A DNA stretch of 64,000 nt from Quillaja saponaria (Eukaryota; Streptophyta; Magnoliopsida; Fabales; Quillajaceae). Shown here in pieces: positions 50,790 through 62,580 of this stretch. The stretch covers positions 17,085,001-17,149,000 of the forward strand of contig CM055605.1 in assembly GCA_029379385.1 (NCBI GenBank), read 5' to 3'. Every line of letters starts with the position of its first letter. Position 1 is the stretch's first letter. The notes under the pieces were generated by a model. The model was given only the letters and a program-made list of their open reading frames with translations, was not told the origin of the DNA and did not search any database. Made by a program: the position numbers and the translations under genes.

Positions 50790-53700
50790 AAGCTTGTTAC
50801 AAATATAACGAAGACGAGCACCTCCTAGAGACTTAGTAAATAAATCTGCCAACTGATCTTCAGACTTCACATATGCAGTATTAATTGTATTGTTCATGAG
50901 TTTTTCTCGAACAAAATGACAGTCAACTTCTATATGCTTTGTTCGCTTATGAAAAACAACAGTCTGTTTCTTACTTTTTCAGTGAAACAAGGTTTCTTTC
51001 CAAAAAGACATAATACCCTGTAGTGGATCTTTTGACAAATGGACAACCAGCCCAATCAACATCACTATATCCCTTGAATCGAAGTGGAATATTGATGTTG
51101 AACCAAAGCGTGACCAAGGCCATGTCCACGAACCAAAGTATGACCAGTGATTCTTATATGTTAATCCCTTACCTAGGTGCAGTTTTGAGATACCTCAGAA
51201 TACTGTTCAGGAGAGATAACTACATTCCAGTGAGAAGTTTGAGGTTGAGCCATAAATTGACTAACCATATTAACCTGCAAAAAGATATGTCAGTTCGGGT
51301 CACTATTAGATAATTTTGTTTTCCCACTAGACTTCTATATTGTTCAGGATATAATAACAGCTCTCCCTTATTTAGTACAAGTTTAGTGTTGGGATCCATT
51401 AGAGTATCAACAGCCTTTAACCCCAGCATACCTGTATCACTTAATAAATCAAGACAATATTTTCTTTGAGAAAGACAAATACCCTGCCGTGATCTAGCAA
51501 TCTCAATACCCAAGAAATACTTTAACTGTCCTAAATTCTTAGTTTGAAATTTAGACTGCAAGAAAGATTTCAAACTTTGAATTCCTTGACTGTCATCACC
51601 TGTAATGACAATATCATCAACATACATAATTAATAATATTCTTCTAGTAGATGAATGGTGGTAGAAAACAGAATGATCCATTTTACATCTCTGAAGACTG
51701 AAACTTCAGCACCACTTCATTGAACCTACCAAACCAAGCTCTGGGAGAATTGCTTCAGACCATACAAAGATTTTTTTCAGCTTATAAACCAAGCTAGACT
51801 CCCTCTGAGCAACATACCCTAAAGGTTTCTTCATAAATACCTCTTCATCAAGGTCACCATGCAAAAATGCATTTTTGATATCTAATTGATATAGTGGCTA
51901 ATTAAAGATGGCTGTAAGAGAGATAAAGACTATGACTGAAGTAATCTTAGCAACAGAAGAAAAAGTCTCATAGTAATCTATACCATAAACTTGAGTGTAA
52001 CCTTTAGCCACCTAAATGAGCTTTCAACCAGTCAACAGAGCCATCAGGATAAACCTTCACAGTAAACACCCAACGACAACCAACAACAGACTTACCCTAA
52101 GGGGAGTTTCACAAGTTTTCGGATATCATTGTCCTTTAAAGCTCGCATCTCTTCATCCATGGCATCTCTCCACCCAAAATGTTTTAAAGCTTCAAACACA
52201 GAGTTAAGAACAGAAACACCAAATAATGAAATGACAAAAGAATAATACAAAGGAGACAAATGATTATATGAAACAAAATTTGAAATTGGATAGGCAGTAA
52301 GTAGGACGAGCATAAATAGAATGACATGTACGTTTACCTTTTCGAATGGCAAGAGGAAGATCAAAGTCAGGAGCAGCTGGATCTGAAGGCAAAGAAGCAA
52401 CTAGTGGAGCACTAGAATCTGTCAGGATTACTCTTGTCTACTTGGTGTCAAGTATAAACCTATAAATTAGGACGAGATAGACGACCAGAAGGACTTAAAG
52501 GACGCTCAGTGGACAACGGAAGAGGGATAGGTACTGGAAGAACTGTTTCGATTTCTGTAGTGTCATGTGAATCAGTGTAGTATGGGGTAGATTCAAAAAA
52601 GGTAATATCTATACAAATAAAGAAACGATTCAATGAATGACTATAACATCTATACCTTTTTGTGTAAGAGTGTACCCTAAAAAATACATTTAATAGAACG
52701 AGGATCTAGTTTATCAATACCCTGAGAGAGTTGATGCACAAATGACACACAACCAAAAATACGAGGGGGCAAAGAAAACATAGGAGCCTGTGGAAAAATT
52801 ACAAAAAATAGAATTTTGTCATGAAGAACTGATGATGGTATTCTATTTATAAGATAACAAGCCGTAAGAACTGCATCACTCCAAAACATTTTAGAAACAT
52901 TCATATGACATAATAAAGTACGAGTACTGTCTATAAGATGACGATTTTTTCTCTCGGCTACTCCATTTTGTTGTGAGGTGTGTGAGTAAGAAGATTGATG
53001 AATTATTCCTAAAGTAGTTATAAATGTATTAAATAGAGCTAGTAAAATATTCTCTAGCATTGCCACTATGAAGTATGTGAATAGGAACATTAAACTGAGT
53101 TTTAATTTCAGAACAAAAAGCACTGAAAATAGAAAACAGTTCAAAACATCCTTTCATTAAATAAAGCCAAGTCATTCTTGAAAAATCATCCACAAATGTA
53201 ACAAATACCGATAACCCAACTTTGAAGTGATACGACTCGGACCCTACACATCTGAATGAACTTAACATAATTGGACTCTCAACTGTTTTATTAATGTGGC
53301 AAAGCAAAAGGAACATGAATGTGCTTACCCTAATTGACACAACTCACATTCTAAAGAAGACAAATGACTTAAACTAGAAACTAACTTCTTGAGCTTTTTC
53401 CAAAGAGGGATGACCAAGGCGACAATGGATCTAAAGTGGTGTAACTGTGGCTAGAACAAGCTGTAAGAGATGAAATGGATCAAAATAGTAGAGTTCGGTA
53501 GATTCATGTCCTTTTCCAATTGTCTTCCTTGTCTTCAAATCCTGAATGACAACAAAATCTGAATAAAATAGGATAGAGTAATTTAAACTTTTAATGAGTT
53601 TACTCACAGATATAAGATTAAAATATAAAGTGGGAATATATAAAACAGATTATATGAAAAATGCAGGACTAGGTTTAATAATACATATTCCACTAACTAC

Positions 53701-54797
53701 AGTAGTAGAAGCATTTGTTAAAGTAACATGAGATGATTGTGAATCTTGTAGGTTAGTAAAAAGACTAGATGTACCTATCATGTGATCAGTGGCCCCAGAA
53801 TCAAGAATCCAAGGTCCTTGAGGTTGAAGAAATAGAAAAACAAACTATAGAATTACCTAACTGGGCAAGAGAAGTAGTGGGAAGAGATGCTTGATGTGCA
53901 GACTGTAACTGAAGTAACTTAGAATACTCCTCCTGTGAGATAGAAACATTGCCAGAAGACTCGGGTTCTGAGAAAGTATATGCATTATTTGTAATTTTAG
54001 GAGGCTCACCATTCAACTTCCAACAATACTCACGAGTGTGGTTATCTCGACCACAATAAGTGCAATGATGACTTCCACTGGCCTCCTCAAGCCTCCTTAG
54101 CCTCCATGGCCTCCTCTACCACCACAACCACCTTTAGTACCACCAGACAAAGTCTCATCATGCAACTGAGAAAACTGAATAGCAAGAGCAGATTTATCAT
54201 GACTAGAATCAGTACCAGGTGAGTACTAAGATACCCGACTGATAAACTTCAACAAGAGAGGGAAGAGAAGCTCCTACAAGAATCTGTGCCTTAACAGGCT
54301 CATAATCAGATTTAAGTCCAGCCAAAAAACTAAGAACCATAAGTTGTTCACGTTGTTCTTTTTGTTTTGCTATATCAGATGACAGAGGTTAAACAATATT
54401 GAGTTCATCATAAACTTGTTGTATAGAACCAAAATAGTTAGAGAAAGAACCAAGTTGCTTAGCCTGAAAAAGACCACGAGAGACATCATACAGACGAGTC
54501 AAATTACTAGAGTACATTATCTTCACAAAATCCCATATTTCTTTGACAGTATGATGGGAAGCACACATCAGCAATTTGATGTTCCATTGAATTCCATAAA
54601 AGAGAAATAATTTGGTTATCAACCTTCCTCCAAGCCTTAGCTTCTTTAGTACCCTTCTTAGGAGGTTCAGATGTAAGATAGTCTTCACACCCTTGACCAA
54701 TCAAATAAACCTCAACAGCTATAGACCATTGCAAGTAATTACTACTATTCAACTTTCGAGTAGTAATTTAAGGAGGTAATGTAGATTTAGAGTCCAT
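50790..54797 (-). pseudogene. Copia gag-pol remnant
   Basis: Reading from 54797 down: gag N-terminus NSSNYLQWSIAVEVYL; zinc knuckle CTYCGRDNHTREYC (about 54.06 kb); protease ILDSGATDHM (about 53.8 kb); integrase with FVTFVDDFSRMTWLYLMK (about 53.2 kb) and SHTSQQNGVAERKNR (about 52.97 kb); RT start DAMDEEMRALKDND (about 52.15 kb) and catalytic YVDDIVITGDD (about 51.62 kb); RNase H tail QLADLFTKSLGGARLR (about 50.85 kb). An early stop follows the first nine gag codons, and several frameshifts divide the polyprotein. Part of RNase H is missing between about 50.9 and 51.2 kb. Confidence 0.9.
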
Positions 54798-55417
54798 ACT
54801 TCCAAAGAGAAAAAAAAAACAAAATAAATAGAGGAGTGCCACAATAAACAGTCGTCGAGATAAAATAGTTAAAAACAATGATCACAGCCTATAATCAATC
54901 AGAAAATACCCTTGTAAATTGTGTACCAAGGAGGAGTAAGCCAAGAATCTCCCAAAAAATACATCATAAATGCATAAAAACAAACCAAATAGAAGCAGAA
55001 ACTTATATGGGGCTGCTAGAATCAGATCACAGAAGAAATACCTCAAAAAATTATATCTCACATGCTTGCAAGCACCAAAAATCACATCTCACGTGCTTGC
55101 ACGCTCCAGAGTCTCTCTCTGGGCGTAGAACTCACGCGTACACGCGCCTTCACGCGTCTTCCTCCTGTGTTGTGCTTGGTTTTCACCCGTCACCCACTGT
55201 AACTGAGAGTGGGGGCGCATTAACTGTCACTTTCTGGCAGTCTTCCTGCCACTAATGGATCAGAGGATTTCGAACCTTCCTGCGGTGGTCGATGGTCGAA
55301 ATAAGAGCCGGAGAGTGGACTTCTAGGTTGGGCAGTGGCTCTTTATGATAATTTTCCTTTCATCAGAAAATTATGGGTGATATGGTTTATGTAAAGGTTA
55401 GGGTTTTGGATCAAATA

Positions 55418-55429
55418 GCTTTGATACCA
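55418..55429 (-). other. Primer-binding site of the Copia element
   Basis: TGGTATCAAAGC on the element strand, directly next to the 5' LTR. It differs by one base from the standard initiator-Met-tRNA site TGGTATCAGAGC. Confidence 0.9.
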
Positions 55430-55586
55430 TATAAATGGATATAAAAGAAAGGGTTGTAGCTTGAATGAATCAAATGCTACAACCATAGATTTTATTTATA
55501 ATGAAAGAGAGTAAGGAAAGTACCACATACAACCAATGTGGGACTAATAACAACATAAACTATGTGAGACATAAATTATTCTAACA
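55430..55586 (-). repeat. Copia 5' LTR
   Basis: 157 bp, paired with 50582-50752. The terminal CA on the element strand is mutated to TA beside the primer-binding site. Confidence 0.92.
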
Positions 55587-55654
55587 CATCAAATAAAAAT
55601 TTGAATAAAATAATAACTTTATTAATAATAAAGTAAATAATAGGATAGGTACCT

Positions 55655-55930
55655 GTTTTGTATGTGTCTCAGACTGGCTGTTTTAGTCAAAGTATCCTTC
55701 TATTCCACCAGTTCATCTAAAAACCATCTTGAAATCGAAAAAGATTCCGAGAAGACAACCATATAAATTTGAGATTTTCTGATAGCTTGGAAGATTGCTC
55801 TCTTATCTCCTCTCTTAAGTAACTTATTAAAATGTTGCTTTCAATTAAAAATAGCATGGATGCTTTCATCAAAGGTACTTGGTGATGCCAAAGACACTGT
55901 CGTTTTTTGGTTCAATTGAATAAGAAAAAT
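55655..55930 (-). pseudogene. TNL pseudogene B, TIR exon remnant
   Basis: The plus-strand text CTCAGACTGGCTGTTTTAGT matches the end of the TIR exon of TNL A (37.76 kb) read in the same direction, and homology continues through the segment encoding the SxWxLDEL region. About 120 bp that in A encode the stretch between the catalytic helix and the exon end are deleted. Frameshifts destroy the frame. Together with 47215-50500 it forms one former gene, split by the Copia insertion in intron 1. Confidence 0.8.
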
Positions 55931-56420
55931 CAAAGTGAGAAGAAGAAAAGAGATAGGAAGAGAAAGACAAAAGAAAAACAGCCAAAGAGAAAACACATTT
56001 GATTTATTTATTTATTTGTTTTGATTCAGAGATCTGGTTTTGTTTGGTTAACGAATACTTTCGTTCTCTCTCTTTATGTCTGAACAATGATAAAGGTAGG
56101 TTGTTTGTGAAAATGGTGTTTGTAAATTGGGGCTTCGGGATTTACATGAAATTTTCTCTCTAAACAATTCAATTTTGGTTTTCTTAGGAGAAAACTTCTA
56201 TGATTGTTCTTTTTTGTTGAATGGGTTATCATAGAAATTGAAAATGTTGAAACTGTAACAAGTTAAGGGGAGTTTAGAGACAAGGTTGTGTTAACCTAAA
56301 ACACAAATAAGACACACATTTCTATCTTTAATATATATTATTATACATAGTTTGAATCTAGTGCTAGTATTTATTGTTAACATGAAACTGACGTTAATGA
56401 TGATTCAGGGAATTGAGATC

Positions 56421-57311
56421 TGTTGGGAATCAACACTAGTCTCATACCACTTGTTAAGAAATCAACAGAACTTTGATTCCACTTGTTAGGAATCACACTA
56501 TTCTCTGACATATCTTGTTGGGATTACACAGCAGAATAAATCAATTGACCATTAAGCTACAAGAGTAAATATAATGAGCAAGAAGAATGACAACACCAGA
56601 TTTAGGTGAAAAAACCATTTAAAGTCAATGGAACAATCACGGGACAAACTCAGACAAATCTTCCATTATAATAATAATAGCAGGTACACAAATCCTCTCT
56701 AGTTACTACTAGAGGTACACAAATTATCCCTAATTACTACTAAAGGCATACAAATATCATCAAAGTGAATAACTCAGTGTAAATTTTTTTTCAAATATAG
56801 TGACTCACAATTAACACTCACACTCAACTTAGAATAAGTATTTCCTCACTATTTTTGTATCTCTCACACATACTCGCTCTTACATTGTAATCCCATAATG
56901 CACACATGGCACTGTTATTAGACAGCTTTTTGTTTGCCTTCTGGTGCTCATGCACCCACCCAGAGCATTAAGAGAACAACATTTCTCTTTCTCTACCCGA
57001 GGAGCCCCTGGAGAAAAATTCTCACATTTTTCTCTTTTTTTCTTGGCTATTCTAGTCTTGGCTCTCTTGACCTTGGCTCTTTGTAGCTTTTACTCTACTG
57101 CCTTCTCTCTTCTCTTTCTACCTACAACTCATTACTTGCTGCCAATTTATAAACACTAGACACTACCACATTTCAAACATGGTGGCTAGTATTGTCAACT
57201 TTGGTTGGCAGCCAAAAGTCAAGCATGCTTCACCATGCTTTCTTCTTTCAATGCCTCATGCACTAAAGTCACAAAGGGAGGAGAGCTTGTGGGCTGGATC
57301 TTTCCACAACA
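56421..57311 (-). repeat. 3' LTR of the Copia derivative
   Basis: Paired with 58268-59174. Shared blocks include CTTGTTGGGATTACACA and TTTGGTTGGCAGCCAAAAGT. Roughly 10 percent divergence by eye suggests an older insertion than the Copia at 50.6-55.6 kb. Confidence 0.9.
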
Positions 57312-58267
57312 ATCTCCCCTTCCAACCCTATTTTGAAGAGAAATCATACACGACCTCCTTTATTTGGAGTCTATACCATGTAGCTTACTAAAAAACTTAA
57401 GTTTCTTTTTCAAAGAACTTATTTCTTCTTCCATTACTTTCATCTAGCAATGCTTGTCTTTATGCAACTGCACTTCTTGGAAGCTTTGCAGCTCCCCCTC
57501 ATCAATATACTTAAAACTGGGATACCTAGATGACATATGATGCTCACTAATAGACCTTCTAACCTGAGACTCTAGTGTATCCACTACAGGAGGTTGCTCC
57601 CTTTGCTTAAAGTCCTTTGTATTTGGTTTAAAACCATCACCAATTGCATCTGGCTCATCCTACATAGTACCTGGCTTATTGTTCCTCCCACATTCTGTTT
57701 CATCCATTACTCCACCATCTATGGCACTTCTCTGTGGAGTAGAAATTGGTGTTTGATCAATAACACCACCCTCAGCATATGTAGTTCTTTCCAAGTCTAC
57801 TATAGACTCATCTTCATGAAAGACTACTTCTTTGCTTTTGATTACTTTCTTCCTTTTTTTTCATTGATATCAATCCTTTGTTAGATCTTTCCAACAACTT
57901 TTCTACTCAATCGTTCCCAGTCTTTTTTGGACATGTCCTTAGGCTTTGCCAATTCCCCTTCTACTAGATCATACAGATCATAATAATAAAGGAGATCCTC
58001 CATCATGGGCTTTCATATATAATAATTTGATGCGGTCAGTTTAATCATGAAACCTGAGTTGCTAGTGTTCTCTATAATTATCAAATCACTAACAGTATCG
58101 TATACGTGAATAGTACATGCATACTTGAACAATTATTGCGTATACCTGAACAGTTATTGTATACATGAATAGTACCCATAGACCTAAACAGTACCATATA
58201 TGTCGCCAACACAAACCTTGGTCCTGAATGAACCTTAGCCCTGAATGAAAGTGGCTCTGATACCACT

Positions 58268-59174
58268 TGTTAGGAATCAACACTACTTTGATACCACTTG
58301 TTGAGAAGTCTGTAGAACTTTAATTCCACTTGTTAGGAATCCCTACTGTTCTTTGACACATCTTGTTGGGATTACACAACATAATAAATCAATTGACCAT
58401 CAAACCACAAGAATAAATTTAATGAGCAAGAAGAATAACAACACCAAATTTACATGAAAAAACCCTCTAAAGTCAAGGAAAAAATCACGGGACAAACTCC
58501 GACAAATCTTCCACTATAATAATAATAGCAGGTACACAAATTCTCTCTAGTAACTACTAGAGGTACACAAATCATCCCTAGTTACTACTAGAAGCACACA
58601 AATATTATCAAAGTGAATAAACCAATGTAGAAACTTTCCCACAATTAGCACTTACACTCAACCTGGAATGAGTATTTCGTCACTATTTTTGTATCTCTCA
58701 CACATACTTGCTCTCACTTTAGAATCCTATAATACACACATGACACTGTTATTAGACAATTCTTTGCTTGCCTTCCAGTGCTCATGCACCAACCCAGAGC
58801 ATCAAGAAAACAATATTTCTCTTTCTCTGCCTAGGGAGCCCTAGGAGAAAAATTCTCACATTTTTTTCTCTTCTTCTTGGCTCTCTGCCTTGGCCTTCTT
58901 GGCCTTGGCTCTCTTGACCTTGGCTCTTTTAGCCTTGGCTCTTTGCAGCTTTCACTTTGTTGCCTTCTCTCACTCTTTTTGCCTATAGCCTCGTTACTTG
59001 CTGCCAAATTATAGAAACTAGCCACCGCTATATTTTAAACTTGGTGGCTAGTTTTGTCAACTTTGGTTGGCAGCCAAAAGTCAAGCATGCGACACCATGC
59101 TTTCTTCTTTCGGTGCCTCCTGCACCAAAGTCATAAAGAGAGGAGATCTTTGTAGGATGGACCTTTCCACAACA
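58268..59174 (-). repeat. 5' LTR of the Copia derivative
   Basis: Adjacent to the initiator-Met primer-binding site, separated from it by CT. Same end sequences as the 3' LTR. Confidence 0.9.
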
Positions 59175-59179
59175 AGATC

Positions 59180-60788
59180 CAGGTTGGTTTAGCCGTTGAA
59201 AGACAGAAGGCATCTTTATATGTGAAGAGGAACAACAACAATTTGATTTTAATGTATTATTGGTTTGGTTTCTGACCATAAAAGGCTAGTCCATTATGAG
59301 GGCCTATGAGGCATTTACATAAGAAAATTCCTAAAGTTGCATCAAGAAAGTCTCAGTTTATGGCTACTCTTAGAACAAGAAAAGTAAGAAGCTTCCTTTC
59401 TAAAATCTTTTATCTGAAACCATCCCACATCCTTATTATTGATTTAAAGATGAAGGAACTAATGGATTGGAAAATCAAAAATGATGTAGAGTTCCAGCTA
59501 TAACTGTAACACTATGCATTGCCTGAAATAAATCGACTTTGGTATAGTGAGAAGTAGGAAAGCATTAAGCAGCCGTTAAAGGAGCACATAAAGAGGTGGT
59601 GAAGATGAGATTACCATTCAATGATGTTATATAGTTAATGTTTTGTGGATAGTTCCTTAATGTTTTGTATGTAATTATTATCATTTTCATTGGCTGCACA
59701 TAAAAAATAAAAAAAATAAAAGCAAGCAAATGAACTGGGTTTAGACGGTCATGTTTGGGTTTAGATAACCCATATAAAAATGGGTCTTAAACAATTTGGA
59801 AAGCTATCAGCCACATCATGGGTTCAACTAAAATATATAAAAACTGAGAAGTCTCTAAACATTTTTTTTTTTTTTGATTTTAAGAATTAGAAATAATTAT
59901 TTAAATAAAATAATGAATTTACTTTAAGGTATTAGTGTTCTTGTAAAAATGAAAACTCAAAAACTAAGAAACAAGAACACATTCATAAGGTCAATTCCAG
60001 AACCAAATATTAGAATTGCTAACCTTGGCTAACCTCTCAGCCGGAGGTGATTTTAGAATTCACAGAGGGAAAGACAGAGAGAAAGAGAAGCAGAGAGACA
60101 ATGATTGGCTCTCAGCCAAATTCATTCAATATGCAAAATGGTTCTTTTACACATCAATTACACGTTATATAGATAATAACTAGTGTAAAAAAAACCCAAA
60201 CTAACCCTGTTCCTAAATTCTACCCTTATCAATCCCTCTTTCTTTAGGAAAACCTTGTCCTCAAGGTTAAGTGTAGGAGCAAAATTGAATGTGATGATAC
60301 AGGAAGAATTCGAAGCCACTAGAAAAATGAAAATGAAAGATCATAACAGTAGAACTTGTGACAGTTACAGTTCTTGAATCTTGCCTTCTTGCAATAACTA
60401 GAAAGCTTCTGATTCTGCCATGGACGTTGCTTGCTGCTGTTCCAGCCATTAAGTTTCTTTATGGGCGGCCAGACAATGAAATGGCTCAATTTAAGTCCTT
60501 CTCTTCCAATTGAAAAAACCCAAGCCATTATGGCTTGAAACCTATGATAAGATGATCTTTTCACTTCAAGGACTGGACCTTTATGAAAATTCTGATAGAC
60601 ATGTGAAACATTCTGATTCTCATTTTCAATTCCCATGCCAAAATTCTGAAAGCAATCAGCCTTTTTTGAGAATGGTGGATAATTGAGAATTATAAGCATG
60701 AATTCTTGTATATTTGGTAGCTTCTTTGCATGGGTCTATAAACCTTTGCCCTCCCATTATGAATACTTGCAGGAAGATCTTCTCGTTG
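59180..60788. other. Former upstream DNA of TNL B plus unassigned repeat DNA
   Basis: At 59802-59870 the block AGCTATCAGCCACATCATG plus an ACTAAAATATATA stretch resembles the promoter region of TNL A. Around 60150-60260 the minus strand reads a CCTTGAGGACAAGG block like that near Gypsy 3' ends, but no RT or integrase is seen. No intact gene is supported, including the minus-strand frame at 60319-60699. Confidence 0.4.
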
Positions 60789-60841
60789 GTAATTGATACC
60801 TATACTGATGGCTGATCTTCTATATGTGAAAATACTTGCAG

Positions 60842-61648
60842 GCAAAGATGACTTTGAAGCAATTACGAAACCTTGGCCCTCCAGTTATGAAGCAGGTTCT
60901 TCCTTTAGTTGAACAACTTCCTCCCTTGTACATGTACTTGGTTAAAGGAAGAGAAGATTCTACTCCAAACCCTGAGGAGACTCGCAGACCTGTATGTATA
61001 ACCTCCGGTCACAAATATGTGTATTAAAATATCCAAACAAGGTCCAAACTGCTTGATCTTTTTAATTGACCATTATCACTAGACGCTCTGGTCCCTCCTC
61101 TTCAATTGGACTTTGTGTGTCTTTGGACCACTTTGATCATGAAAAATTTCTAGCTTCATTGTTATATAAAATGTAATAATCCCAGTTGTTGTTCTATATT
61201 TCTCTAGATAAAGTCATACTACGACATATCCTGAATCTTCTGGTAAAGTTTAAGGATGATTCAATAGATGAAATTTCAACACAAGCACATGTGCTTAGTT
61301 CAGAATCAGCCATTAGCTCAATGCTGGACATGTCAATACGCAGTTTGCCTGGAGACCACGGTCTTCCTTTGCAGCAGGTAATTTCATATATCAAATATTA
61401 TAATTGTAAAAAGTTTCCATGTATGAGTCGTAGATAATTGAGAAGATGCAATATGGATTAAGTTTATTTCTATAAAAGGGAAAATGATTTTGGATTCTTA
61501 TGTCCATTTTGTAGGCCCTACCAGATGTCCCCAGCAAGGCTGATATCGTGAAGTGAGCTTTTAGCAAATCTGACTATAGGGACACCATGGGAGACAGTTG
61601 CAAAAGAAATGGGCAGCACAATAGGGTTGGATTCAAAGATCCTTCGTG
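60842..61648 (+). pseudogene. DUF1350 pseudogene fragment (exons 8, 9 and part of 10)
   Basis: Exon 8 copy (60842-60991) is still open and reads MTLKQLRNLGPPVMKQVLPL. Exon 9 copy (61208-61377) has a 1-nt deletion creating a stop (ATA TCC TGA) where the parent reads ISRN. Exon 10 copy starts at 61515, has small deletions, meets a TGA after about 14 codons, and is cut off at about 61648. The flanking splice sites are mostly kept, so it came by DNA duplication and not by retroposition. Exons 1-7 are absent. Confidence 0.9.
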
Positions 61649-62580
61649 AAAATTATTCAAAATGGTGATTTCCTACCTATAGGAACTTGATCACGTTGTT
61701 GGTATTTTATAGTTGTTTTGTAATTCAAATTTCAATACTAAATTTATATGCAAACTAGAAATTGGAATTAGATAATGGAATCACATTACTCAGAATGGTT
61801 CACTTAAAAGGCACCTTGGATACTATGATTTATATATGGGACAGCACTGAATGCAAAATCTTAGAGTGCTACCTGCATTGTTTAAGTTGGAACCATTGCT
61901 GGCCTTTACTTTAATTTGCAGGGAAAAATCTAAAGATTTCACATCCTGCGTATCACCTCTAAAAAAATTTTACTAGTTAGTTCACAGATTAAACAAACAA
62001 ACTCGAGAAATGACAAATTATAATCAAAGAAACGAATCAATGGAAATAAGTACTCCAAGCAAGATACTAACATGGCTGACAATTGTTTAATGCTAGCGAC
62101 AACCAAGGAGATATGTATAATTATGATGTGATTCTTCCACAGAAAAAGAAATTATGAATATTTCCAAATCCCCCCAAACTAGAAGTACATTGCAGAATGT
62201 ATACCAACATAAGGGTTGTAAGATTCGTGTCTTTTCATAGCAATGAAGATGCAGTTCACAAAAGAAAAACACCCAAAAAAAAAAAAAAAACTTACACATA
62301 CTTCTAGCATGCATATAAGATAAGAAAATCATTATTCTGAATATTAAACTTATGATATCAGGACAGGTTCAAAAATTCCAATCAATAACAGAAAGCTAAC
62401 ATAACAACATCCTAAGTTAACAGAGACAGTCCCAACATAACAGTGAACTAAAAACAAAAGGAAAGACAGGTTTTCACAAAGTTCAGACACATCCTGTCCT
62501 TCCTCTTTCTTTTCTCCTACCCCTCTTCTTGCTTCTTGCTTCTTGCTTCTGCTTCTCCAACTCCTTTTCTTCTTCTACTT

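Larger units (their letters stand above)
50582..55586 (-). mobile_element. Ty1/Copia LTR retrotransposon inserted in intron 1 of TNL B
   Basis: LTRs at 50582-50752 (3' LTR, 171 bp) and 55430-55586 (5' LTR, 157 bp) differ by about eight substitutions plus one 14-bp length change. CATCA flanks the element at 50577-50581 and 55587-55591. On the minus strand the LTR begins TGTTAGAATAATTTA. The primer-binding site TGGTATCAAAGC (initiator Met tRNA type) abuts the 5' LTR at 55429-55418, and the purine tract TTGAGGGAGAG abuts the 3' LTR at 50763-50753. The internal order gag, protease, integrase, RT, RNase H is Copia type. The coding region has many stops and frameshifts, so it is no longer autonomous. 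Confidence 0.95.
56421..59174 (-). mobile_element. Non-autonomous Copia derivative with long LTRs and a fused, deleted interior
   Basis: LTRs at 56421-57311 (891 bp) and 58268-59174 (907 bp); AGATC on both outer sides (56416-56420 and 59175-59179). On the minus strand the LTR begins TGTTGTGGAAAG and ends CCTAACA. The primer-binding site TGGTATCAGAGCC is at 58265-58253, and the purine tract GGAAGGGGAGAT abuts the 3' LTR. The 956-bp interior holds a gag start (KPMMEDLLYYYDLYDLVEGE, KDWERLSRKVVGKI), then the integrase-tail motif KVIKSKEVVFHEDES, then an RT-start fragment (MEEEISSLKKK). Protease, most of integrase and the RT core are absent. It was therefore likely mobilised by, or derived by deletion from, a complete Copia element. 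Confidence 0.9.
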
